Assembly: GCA_020851115.1 (NCBI GenBank)
Contig: JADZDJ010000065.1
Span: 1-64,000 of the forward strand
Origin: Pirellulales bacterium
GTDB taxonomy: Bacteria; Planctomycetota; Planctomycetia; Pirellulales; JADZDJ01
Direction of reading: 5' to 3'
DNA: 64,000 nt
The position numbers and the translations under genes were made by a program. Positions 53,583 through 62,004 of this stretch are shown one piece after another. Positions within the stretch are counted from its first letter, which is position 1, and each line of letters begins with the position of its first letter. Under the pieces are notes generated by a model. That model did no database searches. It was given only the letters and a program-made list of their open reading frames with translations, and was not told where the DNA came from.

Positions 53583-54599
53583 ATGCCAACTGACGAACGA
53601 TTGAGGAGTTTGATCCAGTTCAATTCTTTTCGCTGGAATCTCGTGGCCTGTGCGGCGTTGATTCTTTTCGCGGCTGTTCTCTCGGCGCGCGAACCGGCCG
53701 AGACTGCGGCCGAGTTTCCCGATGTTCTTACTCAATTCGAGCCTTGCCAAACCAATCCAGTTTTCTCGGGCGCGGGAGAAGGCCATTGGGATGCCAGAAT
53801 TCGCGAGCGCGGCTGGATATTGCATGATGCCAAGATTTGGCATCTGTGGTACACCGGCTACGACGGCACGCGCGAAGGAATCAAACGGCTGGGGCACGCC
53901 ACTTCGGAAGACGGGCTTCATTGGACGCGCGACCGCCGGAACCCGCTCGATCCAGAGGTCTGGATCGAAGACATGATGATCGTGCGCAACGAGGACACGC
54001 TCTACATGTTCGCGGAAGGCCGCAGCGATCAGACTCGCTGGTTCACTTCGCCCGATGGTGTGGTCTGGAAAGATCAAGGCGCGATCGACATTCGTGATAC
54101 CCTGGGCAAGCCAATCCCACCCGGCCCCTACGGTACGCCTACCGCCTGGCACGAACGCGGCAAGTGGTACTTGCTCTACGAACGCGGCGACCGCGGCGTT
54201 TGGCTGGCTACCTCGAACAATTTGAAGGTCTGGACCCACGCACAAGACGAGCCTGTGCTACAACCCGGACCCGACAATTACGACAGCCACATGATTGCCG
54301 CCAACCAAGTCATCAAATACGCCGGTCGATACTATTGCTACTACCACGGTAGCGGCACGCCGGTCGCGCCGCGGAGTTGGACCACGAATTTGGCCGTCTC
54401 GACGGATTTGATTCATTGGAAAAAGTATCCGAGCAATCCCCTGGTTTCTGGCAACCGCTCGAGCGGGATCGTCGTTTCTACCGAAACGAGCTTCGTCGAT
54501 CCCATTGGCATTCAATCTCCGTTTGAATTTCCGCTGCCATCTCGATTCCGCCTCTACACGATGCACGACCAAGTCGAAGCCTTCTTACCGGAGAAGTGA
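53583..54599 (+). CDS. Secreted five-bladed beta-propeller glycosidase-like protein (GH43/GH32 superfamily type)
   Basis: 338 residues. A hydrophobic signal or anchor (about 18-36) precedes a five-bladed propeller fold: PVFSGAGEGHWDARIRERGW, KIWHLWYTGYDG, GHATSEDGLHWTRD, WIEDMMIVRNEDTLYMFAEG, GVWLATSNNLKVWTHA and LAVSTDLIHWKKYPSNPL. The repeated SxDxxxW blades are typical of GH43/GH32/GH130-like clans. Acidic residues suitable for catalysis are present (WDARIRER, WIEDMM, LYERGD), but the exact family and substrate are not clear. It is expected outside the cytoplasm and would act on a polysaccharide or oligosaccharide. Confidence 0.72.
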   Translation: MPTDERLRSLIQFNSFRWNLVACAALILFAAVLSAREPAETAAEFPDVLTQFEPCQTNPVFSGAGEGHWDARIRERGWILHDAKIWHLWYTGYDGTREGIKRLGHATSEDGLHWTRDRRNPLDPEVWIEDMMIVRNEDTLYMFAEGRSDQTRWFTSPDGVVWKDQGAIDIRDTLGKPIPPGPYGTPTAWHERGKWYLLYERGDRGVWLATSNNLKVWTHAQDEPVLQPGPDNYDSHMIAANQVIKYAGRYYCYYHGSGTPVAPRSWTTNLAVSTDLIHWKKYPSNPLVSGNRSSGIVVSTETSFVDPIGIQSPFEFPLPSRFRLYTMHDQVEAFLPEK

Positions 54600-54653
54600 C
54601 AACAGTTCGTCGAATATGGCGTCGGCGCAACGTCGTTTCAAAGACGGCGCTTT

Positions 54654-55541
54654 CTACACATTCGGCGACGTACCAGATTGCTCTTTCAATCGCTCGCGCC
54701 GGACTTGAATCCACTCCGCCCCGAGCAAGACGATCGTGACCGCGTAATAGCACCATAGCATAACGCTCAAGAAGGCTCCGATCACACCATAGGCGCTGGT
54801 ATAACCGGTGCGGGCGATATAGTGCGTGATGATTTGGCGGCCGATTTCCCAACCGGCCGTCGTTACGATCCCGCCGCGGAGCGCTTCGTCCCAATCGATC
54901 TGTGCCTTTGGCAACAGTTTATGCATTAGCGTAAAGATGATCACATTCACGGCAATCGTCAGTGCCGACTGCGCGGCGCGCGTCGTCCACTCGCCCCAGG
55001 GAAGCCAATCGGCCGAATGCGCTGCAACGGCCGACAGAGCCAGGCCGGCGATGAACACCACGACGACAATCGCTCCCAGCGACAGGAGCAGCAAGAAGGC
55101 GCGGCCGCGGCCCACCAGCACATTCAGCAACCCCCGCCAAAATCCGACCGATTCTTTTTGAGGAGCATTCCAAACGCGGTCGAATGCGGAATCGAGCTGC
55201 GCAAATGCCGCCAACGAGGCGATCAGCATGCCACCGAGCGCCAGCGGCCCACTAGTGGCCGACTTGCTGCTCACAGTCTTCAAGGCTTGCTTCACGTAGC
55301 TAGCCAGTTGTGGCGAAGCACCTTGGGCTATGGCATCGAGCACTCGCTGCTGAGCATCTTGGCCCAAGTGGGTCGATTCCAAAAAGACGCCGAGACCCGC
55401 GATCAACACCAAGAGCAACGGGAAAAATGAGATTCCCAGATAATAAGCGGTCGCGGCGGCCATCAACCAACCGCCGTCGTCCTGCCAGCGGGTAAACGTG
55501 CGCCGGAAGTCGCTGAAGAGTTGAAGGATGCGACTTCGCAT
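54654..55541 (-). CDS. YihY/BrkB-family membrane protein
   Basis: 295 residues with about six hydrophobic helices. The family opening is clear: DGGWLMAAATAYYLGISFFPLLLVLIAGLG at about 22-51, later SLAAFAQLDSAFDRVWNAP and the closing TGYTSAYGVIGAFLSVMLWCYYAVTIVLLGAEW. Members (formerly called RNase BN) are inner-membrane proteins of uncertain function. It is transcribed towards the glycosidase-like gene. Confidence 0.9.
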   Translation of the reverse strand: MRSRILQLFSDFRRTFTRWQDDGGWLMAAATAYYLGISFFPLLLVLIAGLGVFLESTHLGQDAQQRVLDAIAQGASPQLASYVKQALKTVSSKSATSGPLALGGMLIASLAAFAQLDSAFDRVWNAPQKESVGFWRGLLNVLVGRGRAFLLLLSLGAIVVVVFIAGLALSAVAAHSADWLPWGEWTTRAAQSALTIAVNVIIFTLMHKLLPKAQIDWDEALRGGIVTTAGWEIGRQIITHYIARTGYTSAYGVIGAFLSVMLWCYYAVTIVLLGAEWIQVRRERLKEQSGTSPNV

Positions 55542-55873
55542 GATCGGCGGATTTTCAGGATTTCAATAAAACCGCGAACGCTGAATGGAACAGAACAGGC
55601 TGGACGGAAGTCGAAGGAAAAAATTGTTTTATACGATCGTCGATCGCGTTTCTCTCGGACGTGACAGGTTGTGGCACGGTCTCTGGTTGTCGCAAGGTCA
55701 CCCGACCGTGCCGTGTGTTCGACGGAAGACCTCCGGGAATTGCGGTCACGCCTGGATTCAGGAGACCTTTTCTGAGGCGGTAGCGCGTGGTCCGGAGAAC
55801 TGCACACAACTAAAATCACCACTCCCATCGCGACGGTGTATCCCGCTCAACCCAGCATGGCCCACGAGGCGAA
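55542..55873. other. 332-bp intergenic region with a 9-bp inverted repeat
   Basis: GGCACGGTC (55674-55682) and GACCGTGCC (55705-55713) are perfect inverted copies around 22 bp. The region lies between two minus-strand genes and may contain a terminator for the small lipoprotein gene and the promoter of the YihY gene. No gene is seen. Confidence 0.5.
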
Positions 55874-56116
55874 TTATGTTCCGGTAGGCACAACCGTCGT
55901 CGTCGTGGCCGGCGGACAGCAGGGAACACAGGGCTGACAGCATGGATTCGAAACAACCGGGGGCGTGGTCACAATTGGCTGCTGTTGCACGACCGGAGTC
56001 GAGTAATAAGACGCCGTCGGCGCAGAGAAAGGTGAACTAACCCAATTGCGACAGCAACAACCACTCGATGCCGCCAGCAATAACACCCCCGCCAAGGCAA
56101 ACGCCATTCGTTTCAT
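55874..56116 (-). CDS. Small cysteine-rich lipoprotein
   Basis: 80 residues. A lipoprotein-type signal (MKRMAFALAGVLLLAASSGC, candidate lipidated Cys20) is followed by two more cysteines, a Ser/Thr/Pro-rich stretch (PVVQQQPIVTTPPVVSN) and CCQPCVPCCPP. The repeated CC/CxxC pattern could hold metal or form disulfides. No domain is recognised. Short Cys/Pro-rich lipoproteins of this kind are common in planctomycetes. It is divergent from bioB. Confidence 0.65.
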   Translation of the reverse strand: MKRMAFALAGVLLLAASSGCCCRNWVSSPFSAPTASYYSTPVVQQQPIVTTPPVVSNPCCQPCVPCCPPATTTTVVPTGT

Positions 56117-56401
56117 ACTCAGAGATCCTTGAAAAGAGCCACCGGCCAGATGATCGAGCGCGCCCGCTGCGGCAAGCTGCGTCTCCGTCTCAACAGGTCG
56201 TGTGTGAAAAGTCGCCTTGAAAAGTCACTACCTATCGACAGGGGGCGGAGAGTAATAGGGGCCGAGCGCAGCGGTCAAGAGCAGTTTCCCTGGAACAAAG
56301 CTAGCATTACCGCCCAGTTTGCAGAGCCTTTTCCTTGCGGCGGTTTGCAGCGATACTACGTCATTCAGATTTCGCCCAATCATCGCCAGATCGAACCAAT
56401 C

Positions 56402-57457
56402 ATGTGCCCCGTTGCCTACCCCCCCGAAATTGATTCCGCAGCTTCAAGCCTGAAATGGCGCGATCTGGCCAATCGCGTTTTGCATGGTCATCGGCTCAAC
56501 CGCCAGGAAGCGAGGGGGGTATTCGGCTGTCCGGATATCGAACTGCTAGATCTCATTGCAGCATGCTACCGCATTCGGCATCGCTATTGGGGCAATACCG
56601 TGCAGCTTTATTTCTTGATGAACGCCAAGAGCGGAATTTGTCCGGAAGATTGCGGTTATTGCTCGCAATCGAAAGTCTCCAAGGCCGATATTCCCGTTTA
56701 CAATTTGATTTCGGAAAGCAAATTGCTCGATGCGGCCAAGGTCTGTGCCGAGCGCGGCGCTTCGACCTATTGCCTGGTTATTTCCGCGCGCGGGCCGACC
56801 GAGCGGGAGTTGGAAGCGGTCGAGCAGATCGTGCCGAAAATCAAGGCTCAATATGGCCTGAACGTATGCGCGTGTCTCGGATTGTTGACCGCGGAACAGG
56901 CCCGGCGGCTGAAAGCCTGCGGCGTTGATAAAGTGAATCACAACCTCAACACCAGCGAGCGGTTTTATACCGAAATCTGCTCGACGCACAGCTTTCAAGA
57001 CCGCCTCGAAACGTTGAAAGCCGTGCGGACCGCCGGCTTGGAAATCTGCTCCGGTGGCATCCTCGGCATGGGAGAAAGCGACGCCGACGTCGTGGAAATG
57101 GTTTTTTCCTTGCGCGACATGAACGTCGAATCGATCCCCCTAAATTTCTTGAACTCAATCGACGGCACGCCGCTGGCCGGCTCCAACCGGCTTAATCCGC
57201 GATATTGCCTGAAGGCCCTCTGCATGACGCGGCTAGTGAACCCGGAGAGCGAAATCCGCATCGCAGGCGGCCGCGAAATGCACCTGGGAAGCCTGCAAGC
57301 CCTGGGGCTCTACGTTGCCAACTCGATCTTTGTCGGCGATTATCTCACGACCAAAGGCCAAGCCCCCGAGGCGGATTACCGAATGATCGAGGACATGGGA
57401 TTCGAGGTCACCGGGGACCGTCAGGCCCCCTCCGCACCGGCCGACCGATGCGCATGA
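56402..57457 (+). CDS. bioB: Biotin synthase
   Basis: 351 residues, normal for BioB. The radical-SAM cluster motif is C80-PED-C84-GY-C87; YWGNTVQLYFLMNAKSGICPE, the GGILGMGE motif and NFLNSIDGTPLAG are all conserved. It inserts sulfur into dethiobiotin, using a [4Fe-4S] and a [2Fe-2S] cluster, in the cytoplasm. ATG 56402 gives the family N-terminus; the frame is open back to 56129 but that part has no similarity I recognise. It stands alone without other bio genes. I saw no obvious BirA-type operator upstream. Confidence 0.95.
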   Translation: MCPVAYPPEIDSAASSLKWRDLANRVLHGHRLNRQEARGVFGCPDIELLDLIAACYRIRHRYWGNTVQLYFLMNAKSGICPEDCGYCSQSKVSKADIPVYNLISESKLLDAAKVCAERGASTYCLVISARGPTERELEAVEQIVPKIKAQYGLNVCACLGLLTAEQARRLKACGVDKVNHNLNTSERFYTEICSTHSFQDRLETLKAVRTAGLEICSGGILGMGESDADVVEMVFSLRDMNVESIPLNFLNSIDGTPLAGSNRLNPRYCLKALCMTRLVNPESEIRIAGGREMHLGSLQALGLYVANSIFVGDYLTTKGQAPEADYRMIEDMGFEVTGDRQAPSAPADRCA

Positions 57458-57781
57458 CTTGAAAATTACGCCGCGATCGTAAGAAACACTGATAAAGCAA
57501 CGTCGCTGTTTCGCAAAAGCCGAGATTTGAAGCGCGACACGCAGAACTTGTGACTGCTGATACTTTGCACTGTTGCCAAGAATGCGCTTTCTAACGGGCG
57601 CAGCTCGGAAATGGGGCAGTCTTTACCGGGCAAAGTATGGGAAAGCGGAATCGCGGAATCGCTGTCGCGGGCGAAATCTGGTTTGCGCAAGCATTCCAGG
57701 ACGCTATAATGACAATTCCGCCAAAGTGGCCCTGCCGGGTTCACCAGCCCCGCCTTCCTCCTTCGCACAGGAACTCTAGCC
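57458..57781. other. Intergenic region with promoter
   Basis: Holds the promoter of the oxidoreductase gene (57683-57710). No coding region or terminator hairpin for bioB could be made out. Confidence 0.5.
57683..57710 (+). promoter_or_regulatory. Sigma70-type promoter of the oxidoreductase/ThuA pair
   Basis: TTGCGC (57683-57688), 16-bp spacer, perfect TATAAT (57705-57710). Transcription from about 57717 leaves a 65-nt leader before the ATG at 57782. Confidence 0.6.
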
Positions 57782-59080
57782 ATGCGCCTACCTGCCAGTG
57801 TCGATCGCCGCGGTTTTCTACGAAATTCCTCCGCCACTGCTTTGGGAGTTGCCGCACTGGGCGGATTGGGTATCGCCCGCAATGCACACGCGGCCGGCAG
57901 TGACACGCTAAAGATCGGGCTGGTCGGCTGCGGCGGGCGCGGCACGGGGGCAGCCATGAATGCCCTGCACGCCGACAACAATGTGAAGCTGACGGCAATG
58001 GCCGACATGTTTAGCGACCGAATTGAAGACAGCCTCAAGGCGCTGAAGAACAATTTGGACAAGCAAGCGGACGAGAAATTGGAGGTCACTCCCGAAACCT
58101 GCTTTCTCGGTTTCGACAGCTACAAACAACTCATTGACAGCGGAGTCGATGTCGTCTTGCTGTGCAGCCCGCCGCAGTTTCGGCCGGCCCACCTGCAATA
58201 CGCGGTCGAGAAGGGAAAGCACATTTTCACCGAGAAGCCGGTGGCGGTCGATGCACCCGGCATTCGCAGTGTGATCGCCACCGCCGATGCGGCTAGGCAA
58301 AAGAGCTTGTGCCTTGTCTGCGGCTTGTGCTATCGCTACGATTTGGCCAAGCGCGAGACGATGGAGCGAATGCACAACGGACAGATCGGCAAGATCCTGG
58401 CCATGCATGTGACTTACAACACGATTCCGCTACTGCACCGCAAGCGCCAACCCGACTGGGACGATATGACGTTTCAACTACGGAACTGGCAGTATTTCAC
58501 TTGGCTTGGCGGCGATCATATTTGCGAGCAACATATTCACAGCCTCGACAAAGCCGCTTGGGCGATGCACGATGAGCCGCCGACGAGCGTCGTGGCCTTG
58601 GGCGGCCGACAATTGCTGCAAGGCGAAGACTACGGCAATATCTACGACCACTTTGCCTCGACCTTCGAATATGCTGATGGCACGCAACTGTTTTCGAACT
58701 GCTGCCAGATCGCCGGCGTCGACGTCGATATTACGGACACGTTCATCGGCACCCAAGGTGTATGTGAAACGCAAATGCACAAGCACGAAATCAAGGGCAG
58801 CTATCCTTGGAAGCACCGGGCCAAATATCCCAGCATGTATCAGGTGGAACACAACGAAATGTTCGCCGCGATTCGCCGCGGCGAGCCGATCGACAACGGC
58901 ACTTTCATGGTGCGTAGCAATTTAATGGCGATCATGGCACGCCTGTCGGCCTACACCGGCAAGAAAATCACTTGGGAACAAGCGATGAACTCACAAGAAA
59001 ACCTGTCGCCGGCGAAGTACGAGCTTGGTCCAGCGTCGGTGGCGCCCGTGGCCATGCCTGGGGTGACAAAGTTTGTGTAA
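57782..59080 (+). CDS. Tat-exported Gfo/Idh/MocA-family oxidoreductase
   Basis: 432 residues. A twin-arginine signal (RRGFLR at 9-14, ending AHAA near residue 38) precedes a Rossmann NAD(P)-binding domain (IGLVGCGGRGTG, about 45-56) and the EKPVAVD motif near residue 152. The C-terminal alpha/beta substrate domain includes GGDHICEQHIHSLDKAAWAM. Such proteins oxidise or reduce sugars or sugar acids; planctomycetes have many Tat-exported members of unknown substrate. It is followed after 91 bp by a ThuA-like protein, a frequent partner in sugar or trehalose-like metabolism. Confidence 0.92.
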   Translation: MRLPASVDRRGFLRNSSATALGVAALGGLGIARNAHAAGSDTLKIGLVGCGGRGTGAAMNALHADNNVKLTAMADMFSDRIEDSLKALKNNLDKQADEKLEVTPETCFLGFDSYKQLIDSGVDVVLLCSPPQFRPAHLQYAVEKGKHIFTEKPVAVDAPGIRSVIATADAARQKSLCLVCGLCYRYDLAKRETMERMHNGQIGKILAMHVTYNTIPLLHRKRQPDWDDMTFQLRNWQYFTWLGGDHICEQHIHSLDKAAWAMHDEPPTSVVALGGRQLLQGEDYGNIYDHFASTFEYADGTQLFSNCCQIAGVDVDITDTFIGTQGVCETQMHKHEIKGSYPWKHRAKYPSMYQVEHNEMFAAIRRGEPIDNGTFMVRSNLMAIMARLSAYTGKKITWEQAMNSQENLSPAKYELGPASVAPVAMPGVTKFV

Positions 59081-59171
59081 GCTGCACTCGTCAAAAAACT
59101 TACCTACTCAACGGCCGCGGATGAATGTCCGCGGACAACATCAATCTAGAACTTCCCCTCGGAGTACTCCC

Positions 59172-59939
59172 ATGAATCGAATTGCAATACCGTTCGCAAT
59201 CCTCACAGTGTTTTCCGCTGCTCGCTTGTTTGCCGCTGAAAGTGATGCGGTGAAGCCTCTCAAAGTTCTCTACATCACCGGCGGCGTCTATCACGACTAC
59301 GAAAAACTTACACCGCTGCTCACGGATGGCATGAAAAAGCACGCCAACGTCGAGTTCGACATTAAATGGGGCCTCGATGCCATCCGCGACAAGAAGCTCG
59401 GCGAAGGCTACGATTCCATCGTCTACAACATCTGTTACGGAGAGGACAACGACCCGCCGCTCATTGAGAATTTCCTCCGCGTCACCCGTGAAGGCAAGCC
59501 AACGGTGCTGGTTCATTGCTCGATGCACTGTTTTAGGGCTTCCGATGCCTGGACCGAATGCTGCGGCATGCGCACGCGGCGCCACGATCCGTACCGCGCC
59601 TTCGGCACCGAGAAAGTGACCGCCGAACATCCAGCGATTAAGCAATTTCCCGACGATTGGAAAACTCCAGGCGACGAGCTCTATCAAACGATCAATTTGC
59701 CTGAAACTTCCACACCGCTGCTACGATCAACGCGGCTCGACGAGAACGGGAAAAAGAGTACCGTCTGCTGGGTTCATAAGTACGGAAAAGCCAACGTGTT
59801 TGGCACGACGCTGGGGCACGACATCAAGACGTGCGAGCAAGACGACTACCATCGCCTGCTCGCTCACGGATTGCTGTGGTCCTGCGGCAAGCTCGACGAA
59901 AATGGCAAGCCAAAGGCCGGGTATGCCGCTGCCAAATAG
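59172..59939 (+). CDS. Secreted ThuA-like domain protein
   Basis: 255 residues. Signal peptide about 1-21 (ending LFAA). ThuA (glutamine-amidotransferase-fold) wording: VLYITGGVYHDYEKLTPLLTDGM, LHNH-like regions replaced by VLVHCSMHCFRASDAWTECCGM, and GKANVFGTTLGHDIKTCEQDDYHRLLAHGLLW. ThuA-like proteins are linked to trehalose or related sugar use but their reaction is not established. GGAG lies 8 bp before the ATG at 59172. It is likely co-transcribed with the oxidoreductase. Confidence 0.87.
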   Translation: MNRIAIPFAILTVFSAARLFAAESDAVKPLKVLYITGGVYHDYEKLTPLLTDGMKKHANVEFDIKWGLDAIRDKKLGEGYDSIVYNICYGEDNDPPLIENFLRVTREGKPTVLVHCSMHCFRASDAWTECCGMRTRRHDPYRAFGTEKVTAEHPAIKQFPDDWKTPGDELYQTINLPETSTPLLRSTRLDENGKKSTVCWVHKYGKANVFGTTLGHDIKTCEQDDYHRLLAHGLLWSCGKLDENGKPKAGYAAAK

Positions 59940-59941
59940 CC

Positions 59942-61276
59942 CTACTCGTGCCGTAGGGCTTCGATCGGATCCATCGCGGCCGCCCGCATCGCCGGATAAA
60001 GGCCGAACACGACGCCGACGGCCATCGAGATGCCAAACGCCAGCGGGATCGACCAAGGCACGACAACCGGGGCCACGTCTCGAACGACTTCCGGCAGGTT
60101 CTGCATCGCCTGCGGGAACGCCGATTCCAACAGACTGCGGCCCCAATTGACCAGCGGGCGGCAGGTGAATCCGCCCAGAATCCCCGTCAAACCGCCGACG
60201 ATCGACAGCAACACGGTTTCCACGAGGAACTGCCTTGTAATGTCGCGGCGCTTGGCGCCGAGCGCTCTGCGAATGCCGATTTCACGCGTCCGCTCGGTCA
60301 CCGTGGCCAGCATGATGTTCATAATGCCGATTCCGCCAACGACCAGCGAAATCGCCGCGATGATTCCCATGAACACGATGAACATCAGCCGCGTCGTCTT
60401 GGCTTGTTCGAGCAGTTCCAACGGCACAACGACGGCGTAATCGTCGTCTTTGTGCTTGAGCCGCAGCGTATTTTCGACCGCTTTAGCGGTTTCGAGCACG
60501 TTCTCGACATTGTTGATTCGCAACGTAACCTGGCTGAGTTGCACGATTTCACCTTCCATCGAGCCTGCGCGGCGTGTTACGACGGTGTCGCCGATGCGCT
60601 TCCACAGCGTCGTGATCGGAATGTAGACGTCGTTGTCGAAATCCTGCGCCGCCAGCGAGCCGCCGATTCCGGCCGAAGCGGTTCGTTTTTTCATGACGCC
60701 GACAACGCGGTAATAGTCCTCGTCGACGTGAATCGACTTGCCAATCGGATCTTCGAAGCGGAATAATCGCTCGGCGGTTCCGGCGGCCAGCACGCAGACG
60801 TTCGCTTCATTGAGCATTTCGGCTTGCGTGATAAAATGTCCGCGATCGACGTGAAGCTGCGTCACGTCGGCGTATTCCGGCGTACAGCCGACGAGCCGGC
60901 CATCGACTTTGCCGTGGGTTTTGCCTTCCCGTCCATAGCGGAATTGCCGGCGAATCTCGCGAATGCGAATGGCCCGCGTGACGGTCGGCAAATCGCTCAG
61001 CAATTCGTAGTCGTCGCGCGTCAGGCCATACGGCACCGGCCCGCTCGAGCCAGACGTTGTTTCCGGCGGCGGCTTGAGCGACCGCACGATGATGTTATCG
61101 GCTCCCAGGCCTTCAATCTGCTCGCGCGCCTTGATGCTGATTCCCTCGCCGATCGCCAACAGCCACACGACGCTCGCCACGCCGATAAAAATGCCCAGCA
61201 CCGTCAGCAACGATCGCAGCGGATGCAATGCCAGGCTCTTGACGCCGACTTTGAGGGCTTTGAACAGTCGGAACAT
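59942..61276 (-). CDS. ABC transporter permease, MacB/FtsX type
   Basis: 444 residues. N-terminal membrane helix (about 20-45, LTVLGIFIGVASVVWLLAIGEG), a large MacB-type periplasmic core domain (about 46-290) and a C-terminal FtsX domain with three helices (LMFIVFMGIIAAISLVVGGIGIMNIM... and the last ending MRAAAMDPIEALRHE). This is the mechanotransmission-type permease of MacB. It starts 3 bp after the ATPase gene; together with the HlyD gene it forms a MacAB-like exporter. Substrate unknown. Confidence 0.92.
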   Translation of the reverse strand: MFRLFKALKVGVKSLALHPLRSLLTVLGIFIGVASVVWLLAIGEGISIKAREQIEGLGADNIIVRSLKPPPETTSGSSGPVPYGLTRDDYELLSDLPTVTRAIRIREIRRQFRYGREGKTHGKVDGRLVGCTPEYADVTQLHVDRGHFITQAEMLNEANVCVLAAGTAERLFRFEDPIGKSIHVDEDYYRVVGVMKKRTASAGIGGSLAAQDFDNDVYIPITTLWKRIGDTVVTRRAGSMEGEIVQLSQVTLRINNVENVLETAKAVENTLRLKHKDDDYAVVVPLELLEQAKTTRLMFIVFMGIIAAISLVVGGIGIMNIMLATVTERTREIGIRRALGAKRRDITRQFLVETVLLSIVGGLTGILGGFTCRPLVNWGRSLLESAFPQAMQNLPEVVRDVAPVVVPWSIPLAFGISMAVGVVFGLYPAMRAAAMDPIEALRHE

Positions 61277-61279
61277 TGC

Positions 61280-61984
61280 TTAGCTCTCGTTTTCCAACGA
61301 TCGATGCCGTTCGTCGGATTGAATCAGGCCGTCGCGCAGCCGTACGATCCGTCGGGCGTGCTCGGCGACGTCGTTTTCGTGAGTCACCATGATGATTGTC
61401 TTGCCGGCGCGGTTCAGGCGATTGAGCAGCGTCAGAATCTCTTCCGACGTCTTGGAGTCGAGGTTGCCCGTTGGCTCGTCGGCCAAGACAAAGTAGGGAT
61501 CGTTCACCAAACTGCGGGCAATCGCCACACGCTGCTGTTGACCACCGGATAATTGAGTGGGCCGATGCTGCAATCGGTCTCCGAGGCCGACCATCCCCGC
61601 CAATTCCTGCACCCACGCAAAATCATCAGCCAGAATGCCGCGGCCGTACTCCAACGGCACTTGAATGTTTTCCAGCACGGTATATTGCTGGATTAAATTA
61701 TATGCTTGAAAAATAAATCCGATCCGCGTGGCACGAATTTCTGAAAGCTGGTCGTCGTCCATTTGAGCCACATCGTCGCCGCCGAGAAAATATCTGCCGG
61801 AGGTTGGCCGATCGAGGCAGCCGAGCAGATTCAGGAAAGTCGATTTCCCCGATCCCGATGGACCCATGATCGCGACGTAATCCCCTTCGGGCACTTCCAG
61901 CGTAATGCCGCGCACGGCATGAACGACTTCACCGCCGAGCGCATACTCTTTGGTGATATTCTCAACGCGCGCAGCCCATTTCAC
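61280..61984 (-). CDS. ABC transporter ATP-binding protein, MacB/LolD type
   Basis: 234 residues. Walker A GPSGSGKST (about 41-49), Q-loop FQAYNLI, signature LSGGQQQR, Walker B YFVLADEP followed by TGNLDSKTSEEI, and the H-loop VTHEND are all intact. The sequence belongs to the LolD/MacB/FtsE class that pairs with FtsX-type permeases such as the next gene (3-bp gap). It energises the exporter from the cytoplasmic face. Confidence 0.95.
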   Translation of the reverse strand: MKWAARVENITKEYALGGEVVHAVRGITLEVPEGDYVAIMGPSGSGKSTFLNLLGCLDRPTSGRYFLGGDDVAQMDDDQLSEIRATRIGFIFQAYNLIQQYTVLENIQVPLEYGRGILADDFAWVQELAGMVGLGDRLQHRPTQLSGGQQQRVAIARSLVNDPYFVLADEPTGNLDSKTSEEILTLLNRLNRAGKTIIMVTHENDVAEHARRIVRLRDGLIQSDERHRSLENES

Positions 61985-62004
61985 AATGATTCGCTCCGAC
62001 GATT

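Noticed and set aside
53475-54245. 256-codon minus-strand frame
   Set aside because: Antisense of the propeller glycosidase-like gene, which has a signal segment and recognisable blades.
56129-56401. N-terminal extension of BioB
   Set aside because: The extra 91 codons have no family similarity; the ATG at 56402 gives the normal length.
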